A model generated the notes under the pieces. The model saw nothing but the letters and a program-made list of their open reading frames with translations. It was not told where the DNA came from and ran no database searches. A stretch of DNA of 64,000 nucleotides from assembly GCF_016863435.1 (NCBI RefSeq), contig NZ_BOOW01000006.1, positions 372,001 to 436,000 of the forward strand, read 5' to 3'. Every line of letters starts with the position of its first letter. Positions within the stretch are counted from its first letter, which is position 1. Origin of the DNA: Sinosporangium siamense (GTDB lineage: Bacteria > Actinomycetota > Actinomycetes > Streptosporangiales > Streptosporangiaceae). Made by a program: the position numbers and the translations under genes. Shown in pieces: positions 44,237 through 52,453 of this stretch.

Positions 44237-45334
44237 TTACTGCCCCAGGCGGCGGGTGATCTCCGCGATTGTGCTCTCCCAGAGGGCACTCGACGGGTCA
44301 ATGACGGCGAAATGGTCACCGGCCGCCTCAAGGTGGGTGACATCATCTCCCGCCGCGTCGGCGGCCCTCACATAGCGGCGGCTCGCGTCGATCAGGTCCG
44401 GGTCGTCGTGCGTGCCCTGCACGACGACGGTCGGCACCCCGATCGGCAGCCGCTCAAGCGGGCTCGACCGGCGATAGACCTCCGGCAGCTCGTCCACCGA
44501 CCCGCCGAGCGCCCCGGCCACGGCGCCAGAACTCACATAACGCCGGTCGAACTCGGCGAGATCCAGCACCCCCGCGAGCGACACCGTCAGCGCCACGCGG
44601 GCCCCGTCGGCAGCGGCGCGCAGGGCGAGCTGCCCGCCCGCCGAGTGCCCCGCGACGGCGACCCGGCCGAGATCCAGCGGCGCGTCGAGCTCGTGCATTG
44701 CGGCCAGGGCGGCTGCGACGTCCGCCGTCGTGGCGTCCCAGCCGTGGAGATCGGGCCGCCGATATTCGATGTTCCAGGCCGCGAACCCCTTGTCGGCCAG
44801 ATCGGCACAGAGGGCGTCCGTCAGGTCCGCCGCCCAGACCGACCGCCAGTAGCCGCCGTGGATCACCGCCACCGCAGGTACCGGCCGGTCGGTTTCGCGT
44901 GGCAGGCGCAGGTCGCCCCATTGATCGGGATGTGTGCCGTACGGCACACGCCGCGCAGGGTGCTGAAGCCGGTGGACCGCGTGGCGGATCGCCCAGGAAA
45001 GGCCGTTGATGCCTCTGCCGTACACATGGGCGTCGCCGTGGGGCACGGTGACCGGCCCGGTGCGGTGGATGTCCAGCCACACCACGCCCGGCACCGCCTC
45101 CGTCACGGGGTTGGCCGGGCGTGGCTCGGTCATCAATCGCCGCAGCTCCGGGTCCGGCCCGGGCACCACGACGGCGGCGCCCGCTGGAATGGCCTTCAAC
45201 GCCTCATCGGGGGTCGACACTGGCACGACCCATCCGGACACCCCAAGCGCCGCGAACTCCCGCTCGGCGATCTCCCCCAGCGAGATCGGGTCGGCGACGA
45301 CCTCAGACCCTACGACCACAACAACCGATGTCAT
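44237..45334 (-). CDS. Alpha/beta hydrolase, kynurenine formamidase-like, with N-terminal extra domain
   Basis: 365 residues. The C-terminal 220 are an alpha/beta hydrolase with H-G-G-Y-W at 159-163 (oxyanion motif of arylformamidases), nucleophile G-H-S-A-G-G with Ser 231, and acid/His in G-T-H-D-D and G-D-H-F. The N-terminal ~140 residues (conserved-looking W-A-I-R-H-A-V-H-R) are an additional domain, perhaps dehydroquinase-II-like, but this is weak. With kynA and kmo 4-6 kb away it could supply the N-formylkynurenine hydrolysis step. Converges with clpX, 7 bp between stops. Confidence 0.8.
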   Translation of the reverse strand: MTSVVVVVGSEVVADPISLGEIAEREFAALGVSGWVVPVSTPDEALKAIPAGAAVVVPGPDPELRRLMTEPRPANPVTEAVPGVVWLDIHRTGPVTVPHGDAHVYGRGINGLSWAIRHAVHRLQHPARRVPYGTHPDQWGDLRLPRETDRPVPAVAVIHGGYWRSVWAADLTDALCADLADKGFAAWNIEYRRPDLHGWDATTADVAAALAAMHELDAPLDLGRVAVAGHSAGGQLALRAAADGARVALTVSLAGVLDLAEFDRRYVSSGAVAGALGGSVDELPEVYRRSSPLERLPIGVPTVVVQGTHDDPDLIDASRRYVRAADAAGDDVTHLEAAGDHFAVIDPSSALWESTIAEITRRLGQ

Positions 45335-45348
45335 GGTTCTGGATTGTG

Positions 45349-45549
45349 TCACCGTCCGAGGTATGCGCCTCCGTTGACATGCAACACCTGGCCGGTGATG
45401 TGCCGTGACGCGGGGGTGGCGAGGAACGCGACCAACGCCGCCACGTCCTCGGGCCGTCCCGCCTTCTTGACCGCGGTGGCGGCGACAAGGTTTTCCCGCC
45501 GTTCTGGGCTGAGCCGTCCGGCGAAGAACCCGGTTTCGTCGGTCCTTGG
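45349..45549 (-). pseudogene. C-terminal fragment of a short-chain dehydrogenase (SDR)
   Basis: About 65 codons reading T-G-F-F-A-G-R-L-S-P-E, K-K-A-G-R-P-E-D-V-A-A-L-V-A-F-L and H-I-T-G-Q-V-L-H-V-N-G-G to a TGA at 45349. This is the standard SDR C-terminus after the active site. The Rossmann and YxxxK parts are absent. It is joined at about 45550 to the remnant of an unrelated gene, so a deletion removed everything between. Confidence 0.8.
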
Positions 45550-45746
45550 ACAAGGCAGGAAGCGACTGCGTGTGCGCAGTTCTGCAGGGGTCCGTTGATG
45601 GGGGCGACTGCCTCCTCGATCAAGAGAAGTGTGTGCCGTGCCTCGTCGGGATCGTCGGACCGAATCAACTTGGTGATACGTTCGGGAAGGAGTTTTCCAT
45701 CCAGGCCGTAAGTGGTCCAGCTATACCGCTCGAATATCCATCGCAC
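45550..45746 (-). pseudogene. N-terminal fragment of a HEAT-repeat-like protein
   Basis: About 65 codons from ATG 45746: M-R-W-I-F-E-R-Y-S-W-T-T-Y then A-R-H-T-L-L-L-I-E-E-A-V-A-P-I-N-G-P-L. The start resembles actinobacterial HEAT-repeat proteins whose first lines are of this kind. It runs without stop into an out-of-frame SDR remnant, so the chimeric frame is not a real protein. Assignment of the HEAT family is from memory of its N-terminus and moderate. Confidence 0.45.
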
Positions 45747-45913
45747 TGTCGGCGCCTTTCTCCCTTAGTCGCCGGGGCCGGTCGGTTGGATGGGGGCGTG
45801 AGGGGGCTCTGCCCTCGCGTGCGGACAGGGCCAGGATCACCGCCAAGGGCCAGCGGCGTTCACCCTAATGCTCAGGGGTGATTGTCGCCGGGATGCTCCG
45901 GAAACAGTGCTAA

Positions 45914-45935
45914 GGCCGCCCTCGGAAGGGCGGCC
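45914..45935. terminator. Hairpin GGCCGCCCT-CGGA-AGGGCGGCC
   Basis: Perfect 9-bp stem with tetraloop. Part of a run of four hairpins in a gene-free stretch; could be a terminator or part of a structured RNA. Confidence 0.5.
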
Positions 45936-46008
45936 CTAGTGTGTGGTGTCCTTCGAAGAGGCCGCTGTCCCCGGCTCTTCGCTCAGATCGGGGAAGCCCC
46001 GAAAGAGT

Positions 46009-46039
46009 GTGAGGGCCGCCGGTCGAGAGCGGCCCTCAC
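46009..46039. terminator. Hairpin with perfect 11-bp stem after the NUDIX gene
   Basis: Arms GTGAGGGCCGC and GCGGCCCTCAC, 9-nt loop, 130 bp past the stop of the minus-strand NUDIX gene; likely its terminator. Confidence 0.6.
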
Positions 46040-46170
46040 GGCCATACGTGCACTAGACGTGTTCACATCTTACGTCGGTGCTCACCCCCGCCGCAACCGC
46101 GCCTCGCCGGCAGCAGGCATGGCAAACGTTTCTCGCGTTCGTCGCCAAGCTCGGGCTTCCGCCGTGCCCC

Positions 46171-46704
46171 CTAAAGGGCAGATGGGGGGCGCACCGGTTC
46201 CAGGTGGCCGAACTCCGGGTGGTGCCAGGGGAGCCGGACGGGGGCGGCCGGGACCTCGCCCGCGTAGAGGCGGGGGAGGAGGCCGGGTAGTCCCCATGGC
46301 ACGACGCGCTCGGTCGTGTCCTGCAGTTCGGTGAGGCTCCACCAGCGGTGAACGGAGATGTCGCTGCGTTCGTAGTCGGTGAAGCCCGAGGTGTCCACCG
46401 TGAACTCGGGCACCCGGAGGAAGAAGTACGACTCCACCGAGTAGTAGAGCCGCCCGTTCCACTGGCCCTCCCAGTGGCCCTCGGTGAGGGCGACGACGGG
46501 GCCGAGCTGGGCGGTGGTGACGTGCCGGCCGGTTTCCTCGCGGAGTTCGCGGGTTGCCGCCACCTCCACAGGTTCGCCCTTGTCGATGCCGCCGCCGGGG
46601 GTGATCCAGGTGCCGTCGGCGACGCGGAAGAGGAGGAGGCGGTCGTGGGGGTCGGCCAGGAGGATGCGTGCGCTGGGGCGCCAGGTCGGTTGTGTCACGC
46701 GCAT
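46171..46704 (-). CDS. NUDIX hydrolase
   Basis: 177 residues. Complete Nudix box: G-G-G-I-D-K-G-E-P then R-E-L-R-E-E-T-G-R (about 37-59). Residues 110-140 carry the usual C-terminal strands, and a Pro-rich tail follows. It starts M-R-V-T-Q-P-T-W-R-P-S-A-R-I-L-L, typical of the small MutT-like group in actinomycetes. Substrate open. Single-gene unit. Confidence 0.87.
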   Translation of the reverse strand: MRVTQPTWRPSARILLADPHDRLLLFRVADGTWITPGGGIDKGEPVEVAATRELREETGRHVTTAQLGPVVALTEGHWEGQWNGRLYYSVESYFFLRVPEFTVDTSGFTDYERSDISVHRWWSLTELQDTTERVVPWGLPGLLPRLYAGEVPAAPVRLPWHHPEFGHLEPVRPPSAL

Positions 46705-46828
46705 GAGCCTAAGGAGGCGGCGGAGTGGGCCGATGGTGATCTCCTCTCAGGCCCCCACCGAGCAGTGCCTGGAGAAAGTGCGTGTGTGAGGCCGGCGGTG
46801 CGCGGCGACCCGCGCACCGCCGGAGATG

Positions 46829-48421
46829 TCAGCCGTTGACGGTGAAGTTATAGGTCGTGGTCGCGAGGGTGTTGCCCGCTGCCGTGACGGAGTACACGGT
46901 GAGTGTGGTCACTCCTGTTGCCGCGGGGGTGATCGTGACGGTCGCCGTCCCGTCGGCGCCGACGGGTGTCTCCTTGGTCTCCCCTCGGACGACGTAGCGG
47001 AACGTGGCCGCCTCGGCTACGCCGTTCGCGCTGAAGGTGAACTCACCCGGCACGCCCACTCCGCCTCCGGCGGCGCCGGGCGGATAGGTGGTGGAGGAGA
47101 CCGTGGGGGGATTGTTGGGGCCGGGCCTGAAGGTGTAGAGCACGGGGCGGCTCTTGTTTCCCGCCCTGTCGACGCTCATGACGGTCAGCCGGACGGAGAA
47201 TGTGTTGACAGGGATGTAGGTCAGGGTCGCCTTCCCGTCGTCGTCCACGGGCAGGGTGCCACGCGAAGGTCGCCCGGGGGTAGGCGGCAGCTCGTATTCG
47301 TAGGAGACCACGTCCGTGGAGTCGCCCTGGGTGAAGGTGAAGGTGCCGGGCAGCCCCACGCGTCCGCCCGTCTGGTTGGCGGGGAAATCGGAGGAGGTGA
47401 TGGTCGGCGGAGCCGGGGCGGTGGTGTCGACGGTGAACGTCCGCCACTCGCTCCAGTCGCTGACGTCGGTCCCCGTCACAGGGGCGCCGCGCGGGTCGTC
47501 GTAGGACCAGGGGTTTTCCGCGCGGACGCGCCACTTGTAGGTGCCGCCGTCGGCGAGCCCGCCGCCCGGAACGGTCATACAGTGCACGTACCCCGAGCTG
47601 TTTTCGCGGGTGACGTGCTCTCCGATTTTGACGCCGGACTCGTCCGCCCACTCAAATCGCGCCGACACCAGGTCGCGGTCCGCGCCTCCGCGGAGGTCGG
47701 GATCGGTGATGGTGGCCCACAGGGCGGGCGTGGTCGTCCGGACGTAGCGGTCCACGGGGGCCGCTCCGCAGATTCCCGCCTGCGCCAGGCCGGACGGGGG
47801 GTCGGGGGCGGTGTTGTATTGGGTCCCGATGCCCGGGGAGCCGGAGCCCGAAATGTGGGCGGTCTTGATCCTGCGGAGACCTGCCGTTCTCTCATCGGCC
47901 GACTTGAATCCAAGGGTGATGTATTCGTCGCCCCTTGCGACCGCGTCTTTGATCTGCGGGGTCACATCCCACGGGAGGAGGAAGTCGAGGGGGCAGGGGG
48001 CGGCGGGTGAGGAGGTGGTCACCTTCTCCAGCCACCGCGGCTGGCGGAGCCACGAGGTCTTGGGCCCGATGGCGGAAGTACGCCACAGTTCGATGGGTGT
48101 GCCGCAGTCGGGCCCCAGGTTGGTGGCTAGATAGAAGGTGGACTTGAGGATGTTCTTGCCCCGCAAGTCGGGGACCTTCACCTGGAAGAACGAGCGTTGC
48201 ACGTCGAAGGGGCCGTTGGTGCGGCCCACGAGCGCGTCGGGGCTCTCATAGGTGGGTTCGTATTTCACCCATGTCGACTCGAGTGGCTTTCGCAGTGACA
48301 CCGAGGCCCATGAGTCCACCGTTATCCGGGTGGACGCGTCGGCCTGTGCGGCCTGTGCGGGGATGAGAAATACGCCGACCAGGCAAACGACTGCAAGTAC
48401 GCGGGCTAAAAGGCTCTTCAT
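46829..48421 (-). CDS. Secreted multi-domain beta-sandwich protein (DNRLRE/Ig-like)
   Basis: 530 residues. Signal peptide M-K-S-L-L-A-R-V-L-A-V-V with A-Q-A-A-Q-A cleavage near 27. The first ~170 mature residues look like a DNRLRE-type domain (A-S-V-S-L-R-K-P, S-F-F-Q-V-K-V-P-D-L-R-G-K). Then come a fibronectin/Ig-like module ending W-R-V-R-A-E-N-P and two further Ig-like modules with S-V-D-R-A-G-N-K-S and S-V-T-A-A-G-N-T. A surface or secreted protein of unknown task. ATG 48421 begins the signal sequence; the upstream frame is ignored. Confidence 0.75.
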   Translation of the reverse strand: MKSLLARVLAVVCLVGVFLIPAQAAQADASTRITVDSWASVSLRKPLESTWVKYEPTYESPDALVGRTNGPFDVQRSFFQVKVPDLRGKNILKSTFYLATNLGPDCGTPIELWRTSAIGPKTSWLRQPRWLEKVTTSSPAAPCPLDFLLPWDVTPQIKDAVARGDEYITLGFKSADERTAGLRRIKTAHISGSGSPGIGTQYNTAPDPPSGLAQAGICGAAPVDRYVRTTTPALWATITDPDLRGGADRDLVSARFEWADESGVKIGEHVTRENSSGYVHCMTVPGGGLADGGTYKWRVRAENPWSYDDPRGAPVTGTDVSDWSEWRTFTVDTTAPAPPTITSSDFPANQTGGRVGLPGTFTFTQGDSTDVVSYEYELPPTPGRPSRGTLPVDDDGKATLTYIPVNTFSVRLTVMSVDRAGNKSRPVLYTFRPGPNNPPTVSSTTYPPGAAGGGVGVPGEFTFSANGVAEAATFRYVVRGETKETPVGADGTATVTITPAATGVTTLTVYSVTAAGNTLATTTYNFTVNG

Positions 48422-48811
48422 GTAATGCTCTCGACCTCTTGCTTGATCTCGCTGTGGAACAGGACTGAGGCGGCACCCGGAGCCGGGCGGATAGAGCATG
48501 GAATCGCGCGGGAAGCCATAGCCGATCGGCGCCCACACTGCCGACGGCGCCAACGGTGCCGGCTGCCCTTTTTGGCATGAGGAAAGCCGGACATGACCCG
48601 TTGAGCGGACTTGAATTCAGTCGTTGAAACCCTGGATGCGGCGCCGGACACGACCGGACGCGTCGACGCTCCAGTCAGCGCCGATCAGACGTTTCCCCTT
48701 TTACGCCCCGCTGTGAACTCAGTTCTCCCCGTCGTCACCCCACATCCCGGATTTTACTCGGAGTTGACCATGAAAGGAAAGACGGCGTGAGCTTTTGCCG
48801 TGCCGCGCGGC
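48422..48811. other. Intergenic region, no gene recognised
   Basis: 390 bp between two minus-strand genes. It should hold the promoter of the secreted Ig-like protein. Lower GC than flanking genes; no clear dyad or RNA seen. Confidence 0.5.
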
Positions 48812-49282
48812 TCACCTGCCACGGGCCGGCTCCATGCCCGGGGTGCCGGGGGAGAGGGGGCGCCAGGGCACCGGGGTGGACAGGACCATCGTGCTTGAGG
48901 GCTGGCCGTGGCGGGCCAGGCGGTCGATGAGTTCCTCGAAGGCCGCCATCGACCAGGTCGACACGCGCAGGATGCAGCATGTGTCGCCGGTGACGCGGTC
49001 GACCTCCTGGATCTCCGGCCAGGCCATGACCGCCTCGTCGCGGAGGATGCAGCCGGGGCCGTAGCAGTTCATCCGGATCACCGCCGACACCGGTCGTCCG
49101 GCCAATGCCGGGTCGATCTTGGCGTGGTAGCCGGTGATCACTCCGGTCTCCTCCAAGCGCCGCACACGCTCGGCGACGGCGGGTGCGGACAGGTGGACGC
49201 GGCGGGAGAGTTCGCTGAAGGAAAGGCGGGCGTCGGCCTGGAGTTCGGCCAGCAGGGCCCAGTCCATTGCATCCAGTGTCAC
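48812..49282 (-). CDS. Lrp/AsnC family transcriptional regulator
   Basis: 156 residues. N-terminal helix-turn-helix (L-L-A-E-L-Q-A-D-A-R-L-S-F-S-E-L-S-R-R-V), then the RAM ligand-binding domain with repeated beta-alpha-beta units. It is divergent from kynA with 145 bp between the starts. Lrp/AsnC regulators of kynurenine genes respond to tryptophan or kynurenine in other bacteria (KynR), so a like role is probable here. Confidence 0.9.
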   Translation of the reverse strand: MTLDAMDWALLAELQADARLSFSELSRRVHLSAPAVAERVRRLEETGVITGYHAKIDPALAGRPVSAVIRMNCYGPGCILRDEAVMAWPEIQEVDRVTGDTCCILRVSTWSMAAFEELIDRLARHGQPSSTMVLSTPVPWRPLSPGTPGMEPARGR

Positions 49283-49427
49283 GATCGGTCACTCTCCGTT
49301 ACCCTTAAAGTGAGGCGCGGACATCGCCTTTGGAACGGCAACTATTAGTGGCGATGTGCCGTCCATCCATCATTACGCCCACGCTGACGTGGGACGACCA
49401 TAAGGGGGTGCAAAGAAGGAGGCCATC

Positions 49428-50285
49428 ATGATCACGCCGGTGAGTGCCGAGGAACGTTCGGCCAGGGAGCGGATCAACGAAGGTCAGCCCACGGTGGACT
49501 TCGAGCAGGCTACGCCGTACGACCGATATGTCGGCACAGAGACGCTGCACGATCTGCAGCACACCGTGACCGACGAGCCCGAAGAACTCGCCTTCCTGGT
49601 CACGACGCAGGTGATGGAGCTTTACTTCGGACTGCTGCGCAGCGAATGGCTGCTCGTGCGGGCGCAGCTCGACGCCGACGACGTGCGGAGCGCGACGAGC
49701 ACCCTGCGTCGCAGTGTGCGCCATTTCGAGGCGCTCAACGCCGCGTGGGCGGCGCTGAGCTGGATGACGCCGAAGCAGTTCAACGGGTTCCGCGACGCGC
49801 TGGGGGAGGCGTCGGGGTTCCAGTCGGCGATGTACCGCCATGTGGAGATCCTGCTCGGGCTCAAGTCGCGGGTGCAGCTCCGGCCCTACCGCCGCGCGCC
49901 CAAGATCTACGCGGGGCTCGAAGAGGCCCTGTCCGCCCCGAGTCTGTACGACGCAGTGCTGAAATTGCTGGCCAGGCGCGGCTTCGCCGTACCGGCCGAG
50001 GTGCTTGAGCGCGATCTCACCGAGGAATACCGGCCGCGTGACGGGGTGGAGGCGGTCTGGACCGAGGTGTACGGCTCAGCCGACCTGGCGCTGCGCGAGC
50101 TGGCCGAGGTGCTGATGGACGTGGCGGTGCAGTTCTCCGACTGGAAATACCACCACGTGGTGGCGGTGCGCCGGTCGATGGGCGCCAAGCCGGGCTCGGG
50201 CGGGTCCGCCGGGCTCAAGTGGCTGGAGCAGAGCATGCGCCGCGACATCTTCCCCGAGTTGTGGACCGCCAGAACCTTCATGTGA
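49428..50285 (+). CDS. kynA: Tryptophan 2,3-dioxygenase
   Basis: 285 residues. Haem enzyme converting L-tryptophan to N-formylkynurenine. Family motifs: Y-D-R-Y-V-G-T-E-T-L near 25-35, E-E-L-A-F-L-V-T-T-Q-V-M-E-L-Y-F near 48-63, and the haem/substrate region W-K-Y-H-H-V-V-A-V with K-P-G-S-G-G-S-A-G near 240-262. ATG 49428 has AGGAGG 5 nt before. Forms an operon with kmo (27 bp apart). Confidence 0.96.
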   Translation: MITPVSAEERSARERINEGQPTVDFEQATPYDRYVGTETLHDLQHTVTDEPEELAFLVTTQVMELYFGLLRSEWLLVRAQLDADDVRSATSTLRRSVRHFEALNAAWAALSWMTPKQFNGFRDALGEASGFQSAMYRHVEILLGLKSRVQLRPYRRAPKIYAGLEEALSAPSLYDAVLKLLARRGFAVPAEVLERDLTEEYRPRDGVEAVWTEVYGSADLALRELAEVLMDVAVQFSDWKYHHVVAVRRSMGAKPGSGGSAGLKWLEQSMRRDIFPELWTARTFM

Positions 50286-50312
50286 GCCGGAAAGACCTGG
50301 GAGGACATCCCC

Positions 50313-51641
50313 GTGAAAGTGACTGTCGTGGGCGCGGGGCTCGTCGGCTGCCTGCTCACCTGCTACCTTGCCCGGCGCGGCCACGAGGTGACGCTCTACG
50401 AGCGGCGTGCCGACCCGCGCCGGGCCGGTGCCGAGCGCGGCCGGTCGATCAACCTGGCGCTCTCCGAGCGCGGCCTTGACGCGCTGCGCCGCGTCGGTCT
50501 CGACCAGCGGGTGCTGGAGGGGGCGCTCCCCATGCCGGGGCGCATGATGCACGCCGTCGACGGCGGCCTTACCTTCCAGCATTACAGCGCCGACGGCAGG
50601 CGGGCCATCAACTCGATCAGCCGCGGCGACCTGAACGGCATCCTGCTGGACGCCGCCGAGGCCATGCCGGGAGTTGAGGTGCGGTTCGACCACCGGCTGA
50701 CCGGGCTCGACGAGAACACCGGCCGCCTGACCTTCGAGACCGCGAGCGGGCCGGTGGAGGTCGACAAGGCGCAGGTCGTGCTCGGCGCCGACGGCGCGTT
50801 CAGCGCGGTGCGCACCCACATGCAGTGGCGGCCCGGCTTCGACTTCAGCCAGAGCTACCTCGACTACGGCTACAAGGAGCTGACGATCCCGGCCAGGGAC
50901 GGGGACTACGCCTTCGATCCGGGCGCGCTGCACATCTGGCCGCGCGGGTCGTCCATGATGATCGCGCTGCCCAACCCCGGTGGGTCGTTCACCTGCACGT
51001 TGTTCTGGCCGAAGTCGGGGCCGGGCAGCTTCGCCGACCTCGACACGCCGGTGAAGGTGAAGGAGCACTTCACGCGTCACTATCCCGACGCCTACGCGGT
51101 GATGCCGGATCTGCTCGACGACTATGAGCACAACCCCGTCGGGCACCTCGTCACGGTGCGCTGCTCACCGTGGCACATCGCCGGCTCGGAGACGGTGGTC
51201 GGGCTCGTCGGGGACGCCGCCCACGCCATCGTGCCGTTCTACGGGCAGGGCGCCAACTGCGGCTTCGAGGACTGCGTCGAGCTCGACCGGTGCCTCGGCG
51301 AGAAGGGCGACGACTTCGCCGCGGCCCTCGCGCTGTTCGAGCAGCGGCGCAAGCGCAACGCCGACACCATCGCCGACCTCGCGCTGGACAACTTCATCGA
51401 AATGCGCGACCGGGTCGCCTCCAAGGCGTTCCTCGCGCGCACGAAGGTGGAGCACGCGCTGGAGCGGGCACTGCCCGGGAGATACATGTCGAGATATGAG
51501 CTGGTGTCGTTTAGTACGGTGCCCTACGCCGACATTCAGCCCCGGATCAACCGGCAGCGCACGGGCGTGGCGGCTGCCGCGGCCGGTGTGCTCGCGGCGG
51601 GCGCGCTGGCCGTCCGCTCACTGGTCAGATCCCGGCGTTAG
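50313..51641 (+). CDS. kmo: Kynurenine 3-monooxygenase
   Basis: 442 residues. FAD monooxygenase making 3-hydroxykynurenine. GxGxxG motif V-V-G-A-G-L-V-G near 4-11, DG motif L-G-A-D-G-A-F-S near 153-160, GD motif G-L-V-G-D-A-A-H-A near 293-301. A hydrophobic helix followed by R-S-R-R at the C-terminus (about 420-440) suggests membrane association, as in eukaryotic KMO. GTG start after GGGAGG. No kynureninase is in the window, so the end product (NAD or a secondary-metabolite precursor) is unknown. Confidence 0.95.
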   Translation: MKVTVVGAGLVGCLLTCYLARRGHEVTLYERRADPRRAGAERGRSINLALSERGLDALRRVGLDQRVLEGALPMPGRMMHAVDGGLTFQHYSADGRRAINSISRGDLNGILLDAAEAMPGVEVRFDHRLTGLDENTGRLTFETASGPVEVDKAQVVLGADGAFSAVRTHMQWRPGFDFSQSYLDYGYKELTIPARDGDYAFDPGALHIWPRGSSMMIALPNPGGSFTCTLFWPKSGPGSFADLDTPVKVKEHFTRHYPDAYAVMPDLLDDYEHNPVGHLVTVRCSPWHIAGSETVVGLVGDAAHAIVPFYGQGANCGFEDCVELDRCLGEKGDDFAAALALFEQRRKRNADTIADLALDNFIEMRDRVASKAFLARTKVEHALERALPGRYMSRYELVSFSTVPYADIQPRINRQRTGVAAAAAGVLAAGALAVRSLVRSRR

Positions 51642-51681
51642 AGCGGGCGCACTGTCGGAGGTGAGCGCTACGGTTTCGCGC

Positions 51682-52371
51682 ATGCGAAGCAGTTACCTTG
51701 AGTGGGACGACGCGGTGACCCTGTTCGAGCGGCGGGGCCTGCCGGTAGGGACATACGAGAACCTCTACGAGGAGCAATACATCCTGGTTCCCGGTCCCGC
51801 CTCGGTGACCGGGGAGCTCCCCCTCGACGAGCACGGGCGGACCCCGTGGCAAGAGGGCACGCCCGACATGGCCACCGGATACGTCGTGGACGGCGACCTG
51901 ACCGTCGACGGCAACATCGTCAACGTGGACGACGGCGCGGCGGCACTGATCGTCCTTGGCGACCTGCGGGCGAAGAACATCTTCCTGGAGGGCGACACGA
52001 AGCTGATCGTGCTCGGTCATGTGACGGCGGAGGCCTTCGTCGGCGACATGACCGGCAAGCTGGTGATGATCCACGGCGATCTGCGCACCGCCGTGACGAT
52101 CTTCTGGAATGAGTTCTGTCCCGACCTGATCGCCGGCACCCTCCACGGCAGAACCCTTGCTCCGGCCTACCTCGACCTTTCCACCGCCCCCATCGGCGGC
52201 CTCGCCGACCCGGCGCCCGATGCCCCGCTCGGCGACCTCCTGGTCTCCGAACTCCTGATCACCGGCACCCCGGGCCCGGACGACCTACCCGAGATCGGCA
52301 TCCGCGGGTCCGCCCTCCGTGAACGCCTTCTCGCCGGCCTCCCCCTCACCTCAGCCGGAATCTTGATGTGA
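51682..52371 (+). CDS. Polymer-forming/beta-helix (bactofilin-like) cytoplasmic protein
   Basis: 229 residues. Centre part consists of regular short strands: T-V-D-G-N-I-V-N-V-D-D-G, L-I-V-L-G-D-L-R-A-K-N-I, L-I-V-L-G-H-V-T-A-E-A. These repeats of G-D-L/G-H-V with alternating hydrophobics match a right-handed beta-helix as in bactofilins. No signal or membrane segment. It may start at ATG 51682 or at GTG 51661 next to GGAG. Follows kmo by 40 bp, but a kynurenine role is not implied. Confidence 0.65.
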   Translation: MRSSYLEWDDAVTLFERRGLPVGTYENLYEEQYILVPGPASVTGELPLDEHGRTPWQEGTPDMATGYVVDGDLTVDGNIVNVDDGAAALIVLGDLRAKNIFLEGDTKLIVLGHVTAEAFVGDMTGKLVMIHGDLRTAVTIFWNEFCPDLIAGTLHGRTLAPAYLDLSTAPIGGLADPAPDAPLGDLLVSELLITGTPGPDDLPEIGIRGSALRERLLAGLPLTSAGILM

Positions 52372-52398
52372 TCTCGGCTCTCTAGGGAGCAAAAAATT

Positions 52399-52434
52399 CG
52401 GCTGCGGCCCCCATGGAGGGGTGGGCCGCAGCCG
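52399..52434. terminator. Bidirectional Rho-independent terminator
   Basis: Perfect 12-bp stem (arms CGGCTGCGGCCC and GGGCCGCAGCCG, 12-nt loop) between convergent genes. An A6 run at 52390-52396 gives a U-tract for the minus-strand transcript of the CbiX-like gene. Confidence 0.85.
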
Positions 52435-52453
52435 TTCTGGTGTCGTCGGTGGA

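Larger units (their letters stand above)
45747..46170. other. Intergenic region with four consecutive hairpins, no gene
   Basis: About 420 bp without a credible gene; a plus-strand frame (45882-46334) runs over the hairpins and the NUDIX gene and is not supported. Hairpins at 45914-45935, 45954-45981, 45988-46002 and 46009-46039. Confidence 0.55.

Noticed and set aside
45900-46050. tRNA or tmRNA
   Set aside because: Hairpins lack a cloverleaf, T-loop or CCA-adjacent acceptor pattern.
45882-46334. 150-codon plus-strand frame across the hairpin region
   Set aside because: Runs through perfect hairpins and the antisense of a NUDIX gene; no ribosome site or family match.
51124-51681. In-frame extension before the bactofilin-like gene
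   Set aside because: Shadow of kmo; Ser/Arg/Pro-rich and unlike any domain.
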